Source: [Clostridium] citroniae WAL-17108 (GTDB lineage: Bacteria; Bacillota; Clostridia; Lachnospirales; Lachnospiraceae). From it: 64,000 bases of DNA. Every line of letters starts with the position of its first letter. Position 1 is the first letter of the stretch. Where the stretch lies: positions 1,849,981-1,913,980 of the forward strand of contig NZ_JH376420.1 in assembly GCF_000233455.1 (NCBI RefSeq), written 5' to 3'. The notes beneath the pieces were generated by a model. The model saw only the letters and a list, made by a program, of their open reading frames with translations, did no database searches and had not been told where the DNA came from. Shown in pieces: positions 8,048-17,167 of this stretch. The position numbers and the translations under genes are program-made.

Positions 8048-9547
8048 TCAAAGCACCGTCCGCTCCACGGCCTTCTTCCACCCCAATATCTTTTCCCGCC
8101 TTACCTCCTGGTCCATCCGGGGAACATAGCGCTCTCTTCCGGAATCCCCAAACAGGTCTGTAATGTCATAGAAGCCCAACCGGATCCCGGCCATATAGGC
8201 CACACCAATGCCGGAAAGCTCCTCATCCCCAGGCACCTCCACCGGTATTCCCAGAACATCTGACTGGAACTGCATCAGATACCGGTTTCTCGTAGGACCG
8301 CCGTCCACTCTCAGGGCGGCAATGCCTCTGCCGGTTCCTTTTCCAAACTCCCGGTCCATTAATACCAGCACATCCTGGATCTGGTAGGCGATGCAGTCCA
8401 GGGCGGCTTTTACCAGCTCGGGTTTTCCCGTCATCCGTGTAACCCCGGTAATCAGGGCCGTGGCATCGCTGTTGTAATACGGAGCCCCCAGTCCTGTGAA
8501 TGCAGGGACAATATACGTCCTGTCCCTGGGATTTGCCTTAAGGGCCAGACCTTCCGTTTCAGAGGCATGTTCAATCAGCCCCAGCTGCTTCTGCAGCCAG
8601 GTAATGACAGCCCCTGTGTAATTGATATTGCCCTCCAGCACGTACTGGACCTTCCCTCCCCTGGACCAGGCCAATGATGCAGCCAGACCCTGATTGCTGA
8701 ACACAGGTGCATCACCTACATTCATCATAACCGATGAACCTGTTCCGTATGTGGCTTTGGCCATTCCCGGCTCAAGGCATCCCTGGCCGAATAAGGCGCC
8801 GTGAGAATCCCCCATGACGCAGCTGATGGGGATCGCCTCATCAAACAGCCCCTCCATGCGGGTCTTTCCGAATATGGCGTCTGAATCACAGATTTTAGGC
8901 AGGCATGACACAGGGATGCCGAATATACGGCAGATCTCCCTGTCCCATGTGAGGGAGCAAAGGTTTAAAAGCTGGGTCCTGGATGCGTTTGAGTAATCTG
9001 TTTTAAACTCAGCCCCCTGGGTGAGTTTGAAAACCAGCCAGGAATCTATGGTCCCGCAGCACAGGTCCCCCTTTTCCGCCAAAGGACCTGCTTCCGGTAC
9101 ATTTTGAAAGATCCATGCCAGCTTGCTGGCTGAAAAATAAGGGGACAGCTCCAATCCGGTCCGGTCTTTGATCATTGCGGAATACCCCTGTGCCTTGACC
9201 CCTTCGCAGATCTGTTCCCCCCGGGGGCACTGCCATACAATTCCGTGGAAAATGGGCTTGCCCGTTTTCCGGTTCCAGGCAGCTACCGTCTCCCTCTGGT
9301 TGCTGATCCCCAGTCCAACGATCTGTCCCGGCAAAATCCCGGCCTCTTCCATCACCCATTTCACAGCCGCCTTTGTATTTTCCCAGATTTCCTCCAGATC
9401 GTGCTCCACCCATCCGTTCCCGTCCACGATCTGGCGGTGCTGGATGTCATGCCTTTGGATCATCTTCCCTGACCGGTCAAATATCAGTGCCTTGGTTCCC
9501 TGGGTGCTCTGGTCCACGGAAAGCATATACTTTGTTTCATGTTCCAT
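8048..9547 (-). CDS. FGGY-family carbohydrate kinase, glycerol-kinase-like
   Basis: Phosphorylates a polyol or ketose, about 499 aa. ATG 9547 (MEHETKYMLSVDQSTQGTK) is chosen because GAGAGG lies 8 bases upstream and the first FGGY beta-hairpin starts there; a longer frame from 9598 lacks a ribosome site. GlpK-like signatures include GWVEHD, SNQRETVAAW, VWQCPR, TDYSNASRTQL, YGTGSS and VPAFTGLGAPY. The usual DQGTTS phosphate loop reads DQSTQGT. It is nearest to glycerol kinase by eye, but the operon (pentose-type isomerase, split transketolase) argues for a ketopentose such as a pentulose as substrate, so glpK is not assigned. It starts four bases after the transketolase stop. Confidence 0.85.
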   Translation of the reverse strand: MEHETKYMLSVDQSTQGTKALIFDRSGKMIQRHDIQHRQIVDGNGWVEHDLEEIWENTKAAVKWVMEEAGILPGQIVGLGISNQRETVAAWNRKTGKPIFHGIVWQCPRGEQICEGVKAQGYSAMIKDRTGLELSPYFSASKLAWIFQNVPEAGPLAEKGDLCCGTIDSWLVFKLTQGAEFKTDYSNASRTQLLNLCSLTWDREICRIFGIPVSCLPKICDSDAIFGKTRMEGLFDEAIPISCVMGDSHGALFGQGCLEPGMAKATYGTGSSVMMNVGDAPVFSNQGLAASLAWSRGGKVQYVLEGNINYTGAVITWLQKQLGLIEHASETEGLALKANPRDRTYIVPAFTGLGAPYYNSDATALITGVTRMTGKPELVKAALDCIAYQIQDVLVLMDREFGKGTGRGIAALRVDGGPTRNRYLMQFQSDVLGIPVEVPGDEELSGIGVAYMAGIRLGFYDITDLFGDSGRERYVPRMDQEVRREKILGWKKAVERTVL

Positions 9548-9551
9548 TCCA

Positions 9552-10496
9552 TTACCTCTCAAGCGCTTCCTTTGCCGCAGCCGTGATCCCCGCTGCATTC
9601 AGTCCGTAATAATCAAAAACTTCCCTGGATGTTCCGGACACCACCGGACTGTCCGGCAGGGACAGGTTTATCACCTTTTTAGGGCAATGGCCTGCCACTG
9701 CCTGACTTACCATGGAGCCAAGGCCGCCAAAGGGCGAGTGTTCTTCCACTGTCACCACTGCCCGGGCTTTTCCTGCCTCTTTTAAAAGGGTGGATGTGTC
9801 AAGGGGTTTTACACAGTACATGTCAATCACCTCTGCCCGGATTCCCTCCTCTGCCAGACAGGAAACCGCATCCAGGGAAGGACGCACCATTTCACCGCAG
9901 GCCACGATCAGTACATCCGCCCCCTGTTCCTGCCGGTTCAGCACATTAGCCCGGTCCATCACAAAGGAAACCTTTCCCTCCTCATACACATCCTCCACCG
10001 CATTCCTGCCCACCCGTATATAGGCAGGCTTCTCATCCTTTAGCAGCGCCTTCACAAGGCAGGCTGTCTGGTGGCGGTCGCTGGGCAGGTACACCCTCAT
10101 ATTGGGGATGGACGCCATTCCCGCAATATCCTGGGCAGAGTGATGGCTCATCCCCAACGCTCCATAACTGATGCCTCCGCTGATGCCTATGAGCTTTACA
10201 TTGGTATTGGAATATGCCACGTCCACCTTTGCCTGCTCCAGGCTCCTGGTGGAGAGAAAACAGGCCGGTGACGCTGCAAAGGACTTTTTCCCACTCCTTG
10301 CCAGCCCTGCTGCGATCCCCACCAGATCCTGTTCCGCGATCCCTGTCTCCACAAACTGGTTGGGGTATTCCTTTGCAAAAGGCGCCAGGGAAGCCGAACC
10401 TCTTGAATCACTGCACAATACCACGATATCCCTGTCTTTTTTTGCTTCCTCACAGAGAACCTGGCATATCACTTGACGGTTTGCAACCTTATTCAT
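9552..10496 (-). CDS. Transketolase, C-terminal subunit
   Basis: Pyrimidine-binding and C-terminal domains of a split transketolase, 314 aa. The catalytic Glu that activates thiamine diphosphate is in GIAEQD; the final domain contains EHSPFGGLGS. It pairs with the product of the upstream gene, which it overlaps by four bases (ATGA), a sign of one-to-one translation. In the known reaction a two-carbon ketol unit is moved from a ketose phosphate to an aldose phosphate. Its place beside a kinase and isomerase suggests a dedicated catabolic role (compare AptB in apiose breakdown) rather than the general pentose phosphate cycle; this is inference. Confidence 0.9.
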   Translation of the reverse strand: MNKVANRQVICQVLCEEAKKDRDIVVLCSDSRGSASLAPFAKEYPNQFVETGIAEQDLVGIAAGLARSGKKSFAASPACFLSTRSLEQAKVDVAYSNTNVKLIGISGGISYGALGMSHHSAQDIAGMASIPNMRVYLPSDRHQTACLVKALLKDEKPAYIRVGRNAVEDVYEEGKVSFVMDRANVLNRQEQGADVLIVACGEMVRPSLDAVSCLAEEGIRAEVIDMYCVKPLDTSTLLKEAGKARAVVTVEEHSPFGGLGSMVSQAVAGHCPKKVINLSLPDSPVVSGTSREVFDYYGLNAAGITAAAKEALER

Positions 10497-11326
10497 ATAC
10501 AGATTCCGCCTCCTTTCACCTTTTCATCCAGTTCCCTCACAGCTGCCTGATGCTCCTCATCCGTAGGCACCCGGTGGTGCCAGCCCGCCTGGTTCTCCAT
10601 AAAGGACACCCCGCATCCCTTGATGGTGTTGGCGATCACAACCGTGGGCTGTCCTTTCTGCTGCCTGGCTTCTCCAAAGGCCCAGTCCAGGGAGGGGATA
10701 TCATTCCCGTCAGCTGTCACCACATGCCAGCCAAAGCTGGAAAACCGCTGTCCCAGGTCATCATGGTGCATGATCTCCTCGGTGGGGCCGGATATCTGGA
10801 GCCGGTTTCGATCCACTACAGCGCACAGGTTATCCAGTTTATAATGGGATGCCGCCATCACGCCTTCCCACACGGAGCCTTCCGCCAGTTCACCGTCCCC
10901 CATCACCGTGTACACCCGGTAGTCCCTCTGATCCATTTTCCCTGCCAGGGCCATGCCCACGCAGACAGGAAGCCCGTGGCCCAGGGAACCGGAGTTCATT
11001 TCAATGCCTGGAAGCTTATTGTTTGGATGGCCTATGTACGGGGAATTAAAAGCCGAGAACCTGGCTTTTACCTCCTCTATGTCAAAAAATCCTTTTCTGG
11101 CCAGAACCGCATAATAGCTTTCCACGGAATGCCCTTTGCTCAGGACAAAACGATCCCTGTCCCGGTCATCCATAAGCTCCGGCGAAATGTTCATCTGCCT
11201 GAAATACAGGTCTGTCAGGATCTCCATCACGCTGAAATCGCCTCCGATATGTCCGGTCCCGGCCCGGCAGATCATATCCAGCACATCCTTTCGCATTTCA
11301 TAAGCCATTACTGATAAATCATCCAT
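10493..11326 (-). CDS. Transketolase, N-terminal (thiamine-diphosphate) subunit
   Basis: Carries the cofactor pyrophosphate-binding domain, 277 aa. The motif GDGELAEGSVWEG followed by ASHYKLDNL and VDRN is the thiamine-diphosphate/metal signature; GHIGGDFS and SKGHS are substrate-side loops. ATG 11326 follows AGGAGGTATGATAG. With the next gene it forms a complete enzyme of about 590 aa. Split transketolases are common in Firmicutes and archaea; those embedded in sugar operons often act on a special substrate. Confidence 0.92.
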   Translation of the reverse strand: MDDLSVMAYEMRKDVLDMICRAGTGHIGGDFSVMEILTDLYFRQMNISPELMDDRDRDRFVLSKGHSVESYYAVLARKGFFDIEEVKARFSAFNSPYIGHPNNKLPGIEMNSGSLGHGLPVCVGMALAGKMDQRDYRVYTVMGDGELAEGSVWEGVMAASHYKLDNLCAVVDRNRLQISGPTEEIMHHDDLGQRFSSFGWHVVTADGNDIPSLDWAFGEARQQKGQPTVVIANTIKGCGVSFMENQAGWHHRVPTDEEHQAAVRELDEKVKGGGICI

Positions 11327-11348
11327 CTATCATACCTCCTGTATTAGA

Positions 11349-11359
11349 GCGTGTTTGAA
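11349..11359. repeat. Short dispersed repeat GCGTGTTTGAA (copy 1)
   Basis: The 11-mer (read TTCAAACACGC on the other strand) occurs three times in gaps of this window: here, 15581-15591 and 32369-32379. Here it lies between the isomerase and transketolase genes. Confidence 0.4.
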
Positions 11360-11396
11360 AATTGCTTTCCGTCAGGACGGGCTTTGTGTTCCAACC

Positions 11397-12797
11397 TTAT
11401 TCCCCTCGGATATACGCCTTTACCTCTTCCTCGATCGGGTCATACAGATCCGGTTTCACACCGATATACTTACATGCCTCATAGAGCACCGGGACCACCT
11501 TTTTATGGATTCCCACACAGTGGTGGATATAGGGACCGCATACCAGCTTATCCTCCAGACGTTTTAAGTTTTCCACCTCCACCCACAGGTAGGTGCCCTT
11601 TGTGTAGGGGCCTTCGATCCCCTTTGCATTTCCCATGAGCATGGAATACTCGCCGTTGTCCCCGTCAAATCTGGCCAGCGTCACATCCCCGTATTTGGCC
11701 AGGGCCTCCACTGCTCCCGGATGGTCAAATGCCAGCGGATATCCGATCACCGGCTTTTCCTGGGCCACGGAAATGGGCCAGGGACCACAGTGCTGAAGCA
11801 GTTCCCCGTTTTCATTGTCCGGATGGCGCACGGTCCAGTCGGCAAAGAACCCTCTGGTCCCGTCCATGGCAGCCGCCTCCACCATAACCGCCGTGATGGC
11901 GCCGTGTATGTCCGTCTCGCACACCACCGGCAGCCCCTCCTCGTTTAACAGGGAATTGGCCGCGCAGGGCATGATGCCCAGCTCGCCCTGAAGGGCATTC
12001 CAGCACTGGATGGCCACTGCATTGCAGCCGTATTTTACCGCAAGGCGTTTCATGGCCACCTTCATGGCGGCTATATTTTCCAGTTCCTCCTCCTTGACCT
12101 TCACATCCATGGTCTGGCGGCAGTATTCCATCACGCGCTTTACTTCTCCGCCCTCCTCTTTGGCCAGCTTCACCTGAGCCGTAAGCTCGGGCATGGGAAT
12201 GGGCGCCAGCTGGATATTGAATTTTTCCAGAAGTTCCCCCTCGTTGCACATGGTGGACCAGAAGTCAAAGGGCCTGGGAGCGATCTGGAGGATCCTGGTG
12301 TTCCTGAACACCCTGACCACATTACAGACAGCCAGGAAATCCCTGATCCCCCGCTCAAACTCGGCATCCTCCAGGCGGCAGTTGGTCATATAGGTAAAGG
12401 GCACCCGGAATCTGCGCAGCACCTTTCCTGTGGCAAACAGGCCGCACTGGCTGTCCCTGAGGCGGATCCCGTTTTCATCCGGCCGCTCATCCCTCGGCCC
12501 CCAGAGAAGGACGGGAACGTTTAGATCCCGGGCCATTCTGGCCACCACATACTCGGTGCCGAAATTACAGTGCGGGAAAAACAGTCCGTCAATCCCTTCC
12601 CTGCGAAACTTTTCCTCTATTTCCAGCCGGTCCCCCTCGTCATAGAGCAGTCCCTCCCCATTGATATCCGTGATATCCACGAACTCTACTCCCAGCTCCT
12701 CCAGGCGTTTTCTGGTAAGCCCTGCATACTTGATCGCATCCGGCGCGCTGAAAATGCTTCTTCTGGTGGGTGCAAATCCGATTTTTATACTATTCAT
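11397..12797 (-). CDS. L-fucose/L-arabinose isomerase-fold protein
   Basis: Probable aldose-ketose isomerase, 466 aa. The N-terminal Rossmann-like domains carry DGLFFPHCNFGTE, and the C-terminal half holds likely metal ligands in CETDIHGAITAVM and a late HHCVGIH segment, as in the FucI/AraA fold. It is shorter than FucI (about 590 aa), as are other uncharacterised members of this group. ATG 12797 follows GAGGTGAGACAGG. Between the nucleoside-hydrolase-like gene and the transketolase genes, the simplest role is converting a released aldopentose into the ketose used by the FGGY kinase. Substrate unknown. Confidence 0.8.
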   Translation of the reverse strand: MNSIKIGFAPTRRSIFSAPDAIKYAGLTRKRLEELGVEFVDITDINGEGLLYDEGDRLEIEEKFRREGIDGLFFPHCNFGTEYVVARMARDLNVPVLLWGPRDERPDENGIRLRDSQCGLFATGKVLRRFRVPFTYMTNCRLEDAEFERGIRDFLAVCNVVRVFRNTRILQIAPRPFDFWSTMCNEGELLEKFNIQLAPIPMPELTAQVKLAKEEGGEVKRVMEYCRQTMDVKVKEEELENIAAMKVAMKRLAVKYGCNAVAIQCWNALQGELGIMPCAANSLLNEEGLPVVCETDIHGAITAVMVEAAAMDGTRGFFADWTVRHPDNENGELLQHCGPWPISVAQEKPVIGYPLAFDHPGAVEALAKYGDVTLARFDGDNGEYSMLMGNAKGIEGPYTKGTYLWVEVENLKRLEDKLVCGPYIHHCVGIHKKVVPVLYEACKYIGVKPDLYDPIEEEVKAYIRGE

Positions 12798-12846
12798 CCT
12801 GTCTCACCTCATTGTCATGGATTATTTAATGGATTATTTGTAACTG

Positions 12847-13752
12847 TTACTTATTTGTAAACAGCGCCAGTTTTGCATAGAAATCTTCCAGAATAAACCT
12901 GTGATCCACACGGTTGTACACCCGGATGGGGCGGTTCTGGCTGTTCTTTGCATAGGTCATATTATCCGTGATCAGGGGCGCCTGGACCCAGTCATAATCA
13001 AACATATGGGCAAACAGCAGTACCCCCACTGCCGGCGAGTCTCCCAGGCACCAGTATTCCCCGGTCCTTGCGGTTGCCCTGGCAAAGGATGTGTGCCCAT
13101 GCTCTTCCAGCTGGTCAAACAGATACCTGCCCAGCTCCCCGCAGGGACGGACCTTGTACTCCAGCTCCGCCAGTGAAACGATCACCTGGCTGTATACATT
13201 TCTGGGAATCTGCCATACAGGCATGTCTGAGTTCATCACCACCCGGGCTGATCTAATATCATTGTTCAGATTGTATTCATACCCGCCTTCCGGATATTTG
13301 CCTCCTCCGATCCAGATACAGGTAAGGCGCCCCGCGATCCTGGGCTCCATCAGATAAGCGGACGCCATATCCGTAAGGGGTCCCAGAAAGATCACGTACA
13401 GCGGCATGTCCGACTCCTTCATGGCTTCCTCAATGATCAGCCTTGCCCCCTGGGATTCCACAGGCGTCTTCTCATCCGGCAGCCGGCGGTCCGCCCCTTT
13501 GTATGCCAGATCCCTTGGAAAATCCATGAGATCCAGCATTTTCAGGACCTCGTCATAGCTGTCCTCCATGCTGTGGGGACTTTTCTCATTGCCGAAATGG
13601 GCGGCAATGATCCCCCGGTTGTCAAACTTGGGGCTGAGCAGCGCATGGACAATGGCATACTGGTCATCCGCCTCATTCTTGGCATCTGTATTCACGATCA
13701 GCCTGACCATCTTACCCTCGGGTATCCTGAAATGATAATTGTTATAAACCAT
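12847..13752 (-). CDS. Nucleoside-hydrolase-like protein
   Basis: Ribohydrolase-fold protein, 301 aa, no signal peptide. The calcium-binding N-terminal Asp cluster, usually DTDPGIDD, reads NTDAKNEADD (residues 21-30), with Asn replacing the first Asp and two extra residues; a C-terminal catalytic Asp/His region is less clear. Members with the NEADDQ pattern form a branch apart from classical purine/pyrimidine nucleosidases, so the glycoside cleaved here is uncertain. ATG 13752 follows AAGGAGAATATT. It follows the importer genes, which suggests it acts on the imported compound inside the cell, releasing the sugar used by the isomerase. Confidence 0.82.
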   Translation of the reverse strand: MVYNNYHFRIPEGKMVRLIVNTDAKNEADDQYAIVHALLSPKFDNRGIIAAHFGNEKSPHSMEDSYDEVLKMLDLMDFPRDLAYKGADRRLPDEKTPVESQGARLIIEEAMKESDMPLYVIFLGPLTDMASAYLMEPRIAGRLTCIWIGGGKYPEGGYEYNLNNDIRSARVVMNSDMPVWQIPRNVYSQVIVSLAELEYKVRPCGELGRYLFDQLEEHGHTSFARATARTGEYWCLGDSPAVGVLLFAHMFDYDWVQAPLITDNMTYAKNSQNRPIRVYNRVDHRFILEDFYAKLALFTNK

Positions 13753-13825
13753 AATATTCTCCTTTTCATGTTTGTTTTTTCAATGCTTTGCATCTCCTGT
13801 TGGCCGGGCTTCCGTCTTCCGGCTC

Positions 13826-14653
13826 CTATTGTTTTACCGCTCCGGCCATTCCTTCCACAAAGTATTTCTGGAAGGACAGGTATACCACCAGCACAGGTAC
13901 GATGGAAATCAGCACACCTGCGTTCAGCAGGCCGTAATCCGTTCCATACTCCCCAATAAAGCTCATCAGGCCATTGGGCACTGTCCTCAGTGAATCGCTG
14001 GTGATCAAAATACTCTGTAACAGGAATTCGTTCCATGTATTCAGGAAATCCACGATAAATACGGTTGCAATGGCAGGCTTTGTAATGGGAAGTATGATAT
14101 TATAGTACAAACGCAGCTTACCGCATCCGTCTATGTAAGCGGCTTCGTCCAGGTCCTTTGGAATGGACCTCATAAATCCTCTCAGCACCAGTATGCCGTA
14201 CCCGATACCAAACCCCGTGTACACCACAAACAGGCCCGCATAGTTGTTGATCAGATTGTAATTGGAAAATGCACGGTTTAATGGGATCAGGGCCATCTGA
14301 TGAGGCAGCATCATGCCCAGAAGGAAAAATACAAAGATGGCTGTCTTGTGTTTAATGTTCAGACGTGTGATCGCAAATGCAGCCAGGGATTCCACCAGAA
14401 TGCCCAGAGGGACCTTCAGCAGGCAGATGATAAGGCCGTTCTTCATGTAGGTGCCCAGCCGTCCCTTGGTCCAAGCATCTGTGAAATTGGACCACTTTAA
14501 CTGGTCCGGCAGGGAAAACAGGCTGTTCCCGGAATAGAAATCCCCCTGTGACTTTAGGGCTGTGATAAACACAGTGACCACGGGAGCCATCCAGAGCAGG
14601 GCCAGCAATGTAAGCAGAATATAAAAAATGATTTGCTTTCTTTTCTTCTTCAT
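13826..14653 (-). CDS. Carbohydrate ABC transporter permease, MalG type
   Basis: Inner-membrane subunit, 275 aa, six hydrophobic segments, EAA loop DEAAYIDGCGKLRLYY. ATG 14653 is preceded by GGGGGAAC. Partner of the permease at 14666-15538. The system has no ATPase gene, as for the first importer of this window. Confidence 0.92.
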   Translation of the reverse strand: MKKKRKQIIFYILLTLLALLWMAPVVTVFITALKSQGDFYSGNSLFSLPDQLKWSNFTDAWTKGRLGTYMKNGLIICLLKVPLGILVESLAAFAITRLNIKHKTAIFVFFLLGMMLPHQMALIPLNRAFSNYNLINNYAGLFVVYTGFGIGYGILVLRGFMRSIPKDLDEAAYIDGCGKLRLYYNIILPITKPAIATVFIVDFLNTWNEFLLQSILITSDSLRTVPNGLMSFIGEYGTDYGLLNAGVLISIVPVLVVYLSFQKYFVEGMAGAVKQ

Positions 14654-14665
14654 TCCCGTTCCCCC

Positions 14666-15538
14666 TTAGTCTTCCTTGGCAGTGTAGATCACATATGGCA
14701 CAATGATAAAGATCATCATCAGGAACATGGCGCTGGCAATGGCGCTGCCCTTGCCGAAGTTGTTGTACATAAACGTCTGGGAATACATGTAGGTTGCCAG
14801 GGTCTCCGTGGCATTTCCCGGCCCGCCGCCTGTCATTACCTTGATGATATCGTACACTTTCATGGCTGCTATAATCAATGTTGCAAAAACAACAACAAAT
14901 GTCTCTTTCAGCATGGGAACCGTAATATGGATAAAGGCTTTCACCTTGCCGGCCCCGTCAATGGTTGCCGCTTCCAGCACATCCCCGGGAATGGTCTGGA
15001 GCCCGGACAGGAAAAGGATCATGGGCTGGCCGATCCCCTGCCAGAGAGCAGCAAAATATACACAGTAAAGAGCGATCTTAGGCTCTGAGAGCCAGGCCAC
15101 CTTCAGGTTTCCCAGGCCAATGACTTTCAGGAATTCATTGATAAATCCCATATTGGGGTTATACATCCATTTCCAGATAACGCCTACCACAACCCATGAG
15201 AGCATATAGGGCACATAGAAAATGGCCCTGTATACCACCCTTCCCTTAAAAGAGCGGTTTAACACCACTGCCAGCAGCAGGGACATGGTCACGGTGAAAA
15301 GAACGGTCAGAAGGATCCAGATAAAGTTGTTCTTTAAAGCTGTGATAAATACCGGATCCAGTGTAAACAGATTTACATAATTCTTAAATGCCACAAATTT
15401 CTTTTCCCCAATCCCATTCCAGGAAAAAAAACTCAGGTAAAAGGAATACAAAGTGGGTACGATCACCACGGAACTGAAAATAACAAATGCCGGTAGCAAA
15501 AACAAGTAAGCCTTTATATCTATTTTTTTCTGTTTCAA
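14666..15538 (-). CDS. Carbohydrate ABC transporter permease, MalF type (TTG start)
   Basis: Inner-membrane subunit, 290 aa. The start is taken as TTG 15538, because AAGGAGG lies six bases upstream and the protein then begins MKQKKIDIKAYLFLLP, a normal permease start. A longer frame from ATG 15625 would run back through the intercistronic hairpin and lacks a ribosome site. EAA loop: EAATIDGAGKVKAF. The rare start codon may lower permease synthesis relative to the binding protein. Confidence 0.9.
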   Translation of the reverse strand: MKQKKIDIKAYLFLLPAFVIFSSVVIVPTLYSFYLSFFSWNGIGEKKFVAFKNYVNLFTLDPVFITALKNNFIWILLTVLFTVTMSLLLAVVLNRSFKGRVVYRAIFYVPYMLSWVVVGVIWKWMYNPNMGFINEFLKVIGLGNLKVAWLSEPKIALYCVYFAALWQGIGQPMILFLSGLQTIPGDVLEAATIDGAGKVKAFIHITVPMLKETFVVVFATLIIAAMKVYDIIKVMTGGGPGNATETLATYMYSQTFMYNNFGKGSAIASAMFLMMIFIIVPYVIYTAKED

Positions 15539-15580
15539 GGAATACCTCCTTCTGATGCATAGCCGGGACGGGAATGGGTC

Positions 15581-15591
15581 TTCAAACACGC
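15581..15591. repeat. Short dispersed repeat TTCAAACACGC (copy 2)
   Basis: Exact match to the 11-mer at 11349-11359 (opposite orientation) and 32369-32379. It lies in the gap between binding-protein and permease genes. Confidence 0.4.
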
Positions 15592-15604
15592 CCCTGAAGG
15601 TGAG

Positions 15605-15635
15605 GCTGTGCCTTACAGTGCACATAAGGCACAGC
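15605..15635 (-). promoter_or_regulatory. Intercistronic stem-loop between binding-protein and permease genes
   Basis: A perfect 11-bp stem GCTGTGCCTTA / TAAGGCACAGC (15605-15615, 15625-15635) with a 9-base loop and no T run. Such hairpins protect the upstream binding-protein message and lower downstream expression, giving more binding protein than permease. The role is inferred from position. Confidence 0.6.
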
Positions 15636-15649
15636 TCCTGACCTCTCTT

Positions 15650-17005
15650 TTACTGATTCTCTGCAAGATAAGACTGGATGGCAGTCTGCACACTTGCCCC
15701 CACTTCTTCCGGTTTCATGTTTCCGATCACCACATTATCCTGTGCCGCAAACATCTGGTCCGCCACCTGGGCAGGCAGGGCCTGATCCATCTGTGTATAG
15801 ATACCGCAGGCATCCATCAGTTCCATAACGCCGTCCGCAATGGCCAGTGACTCAGGAAGCTGAGCCCCCTTTAGGGCGATGGGCTGCTCAATATTAGAGA
15901 ATTCAGGATTCTCATCCGCGCTGTAATAGAAATCCCAGAATTTTACAATTGCATCCAGCTGCGCGTCAGTTACATTTTTATTTACCTGGGTCATCTTCAC
16001 ATAGGCTGCCATACGTCCGCTTCCGTCCCCGTTGGATTCGGTTGGAAAAGCAAAAAAGCTGTATAAGCTGGTATCCTGCTCCGCGTTCAGGATCTGGGAA
16101 GCCATGGTGGGACTGTCAATGATCATGGCACAGGTGCCGTTGTACAGGTACATCCTGCAGTCATTGGGATCCTCGGTCAGGAAGCCTTCATTGAAATATC
16201 CCTTGTCCGTCCACTCCTTAAACTTAGCAAATGCCTTTGTCACTGCCTCGGATGTTCCCCAGTCAGTGGTCATATTGTTCAGTCCGTCATGCTCCTCGGC
16301 TCCGCCGTAATATTCCAAAAGGTCCTGGATATATCTCATTACGTGCCATCCGTACTGTCCGCCGGTAGCAAAGGGAATAACCCCGCCCGCTTTCAGTGTC
16401 TCACACACTGTTTCCAGCTCCTCAAAGGTCTTTGGAACCTCCAGGTTAAACTGTTTAAAAATGTCCTGCCTGTACCACAGGTTCATCATGGCAACGCTCT
16501 GGGGAATGCCGCTGAGCTGTCCTTCCAGTGTACACAGTTCCAGTGAGGAAGCCAGATATTTGTCATCCCAATTGTGTTCCTTTGCGTATTCCGTAAAGTC
16601 ATATGTAAGCCCGTTGGCCGGATAATAACTTGCCAGGCTCCCGCCCCAGTTGTACCACATATCCGGTAAGGTGCCCGAAGATGCCGCCACCTTCAGGTTT
16701 GCCTTGATATCGTCTGTTGAATAGTAGGTGGGTGTGATCTTGATCTGCGGATTCTTCTCTGTAAATGCGGCAATGATCTTGTCCTCAAAATCTTTTCTCT
16801 GGGCCATGGACCAGAAGGTCAGTTCCACCGCTTCCCCCGAAGCTTCCTGTCCTTTGGTGCCTGCCTCCGTTCCAGCCTGGGCGGAAGCCGCCTGGGTGGT
16901 CCCTCCCTGGGTTCCCCCTGACGCTCCTCCTGAGCCGCCGCATCCTGTCAGCATACTGCCTACCATCCCCGCACAGACCAATAAACTCAATAATCTTTTT
17001 TTCAT
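15650..17005 (-). CDS. Extracellular sugar-binding lipoprotein of second ABC importer
   Basis: Solute-binding protein with lipoprotein signal MKKRLLSLLVCAGMVGSML and lipobox LTGC, a Gly/Ala/Thr/Gln linker, then a family-1 binding domain, about 451 aa. ATG 17005 follows AAGGAGAAGAGAAGC; an upstream Met at 17071 is rejected because the lipoprotein signal starts at 17005. First gene of the long operon ending with the kinase at 8048, so its ligand is probably the precursor of the sugar handled by the isomerase and kinase. Confidence 0.92.
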   Translation of the reverse strand: MKKRLLSLLVCAGMVGSMLTGCGGSGGASGGTQGGTTQAASAQAGTEAGTKGQEASGEAVELTFWSMAQRKDFEDKIIAAFTEKNPQIKITPTYYSTDDIKANLKVAASSGTLPDMWYNWGGSLASYYPANGLTYDFTEYAKEHNWDDKYLASSLELCTLEGQLSGIPQSVAMMNLWYRQDIFKQFNLEVPKTFEELETVCETLKAGGVIPFATGGQYGWHVMRYIQDLLEYYGGAEEHDGLNNMTTDWGTSEAVTKAFAKFKEWTDKGYFNEGFLTEDPNDCRMYLYNGTCAMIIDSPTMASQILNAEQDTSLYSFFAFPTESNGDGSGRMAAYVKMTQVNKNVTDAQLDAIVKFWDFYYSADENPEFSNIEQPIALKGAQLPESLAIADGVMELMDACGIYTQMDQALPAQVADQMFAAQDNVVIGNMKPEEVGASVQTAIQSYLAENQ

Positions 17006-17092
17006 GCTTCTCTTCTCCTTTGTTTTTATTAAAATTTTAACATTATCTGTCTTACATTCCTTACTTTCCATATTAATGTTAAATTTTTTACT

Positions 17093-17113
17093 AAATTTAA
17101 TTGAATTAAATTT
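17093..17113. promoter_or_regulatory. Perfect AT-rich palindrome, candidate operator
   Basis: Arms AAATTTAATT and AATTAAATTT flank a single G (10-1-10, no mismatch). It lies in the gap 17072-17407 between the importer operon and the divergent lacI gene. The odd spacing differs from classical even-centred LacI operators, so the binding protein is uncertain. Confidence 0.5.
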
Positions 17114-17167
17114 GACTTTTATTTCAATATTTTCTCAATTTTAAATTTTTTAATTGAACTTATCGAT

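Noticed and set aside
9548..9598. Longer start for the FGGY kinase
   Set aside because: The extra residues overlap the transketolase end and have no ribosome site; the GAGAGG site fits ATG 9547.
10214..11314. Long open frame (366 codons) on the plus strand
   Set aside because: It is antisense to the two transketolase genes, whose domains and ribosome sites are clear; the translation is Pro/His/Arg-rich with no family likeness.
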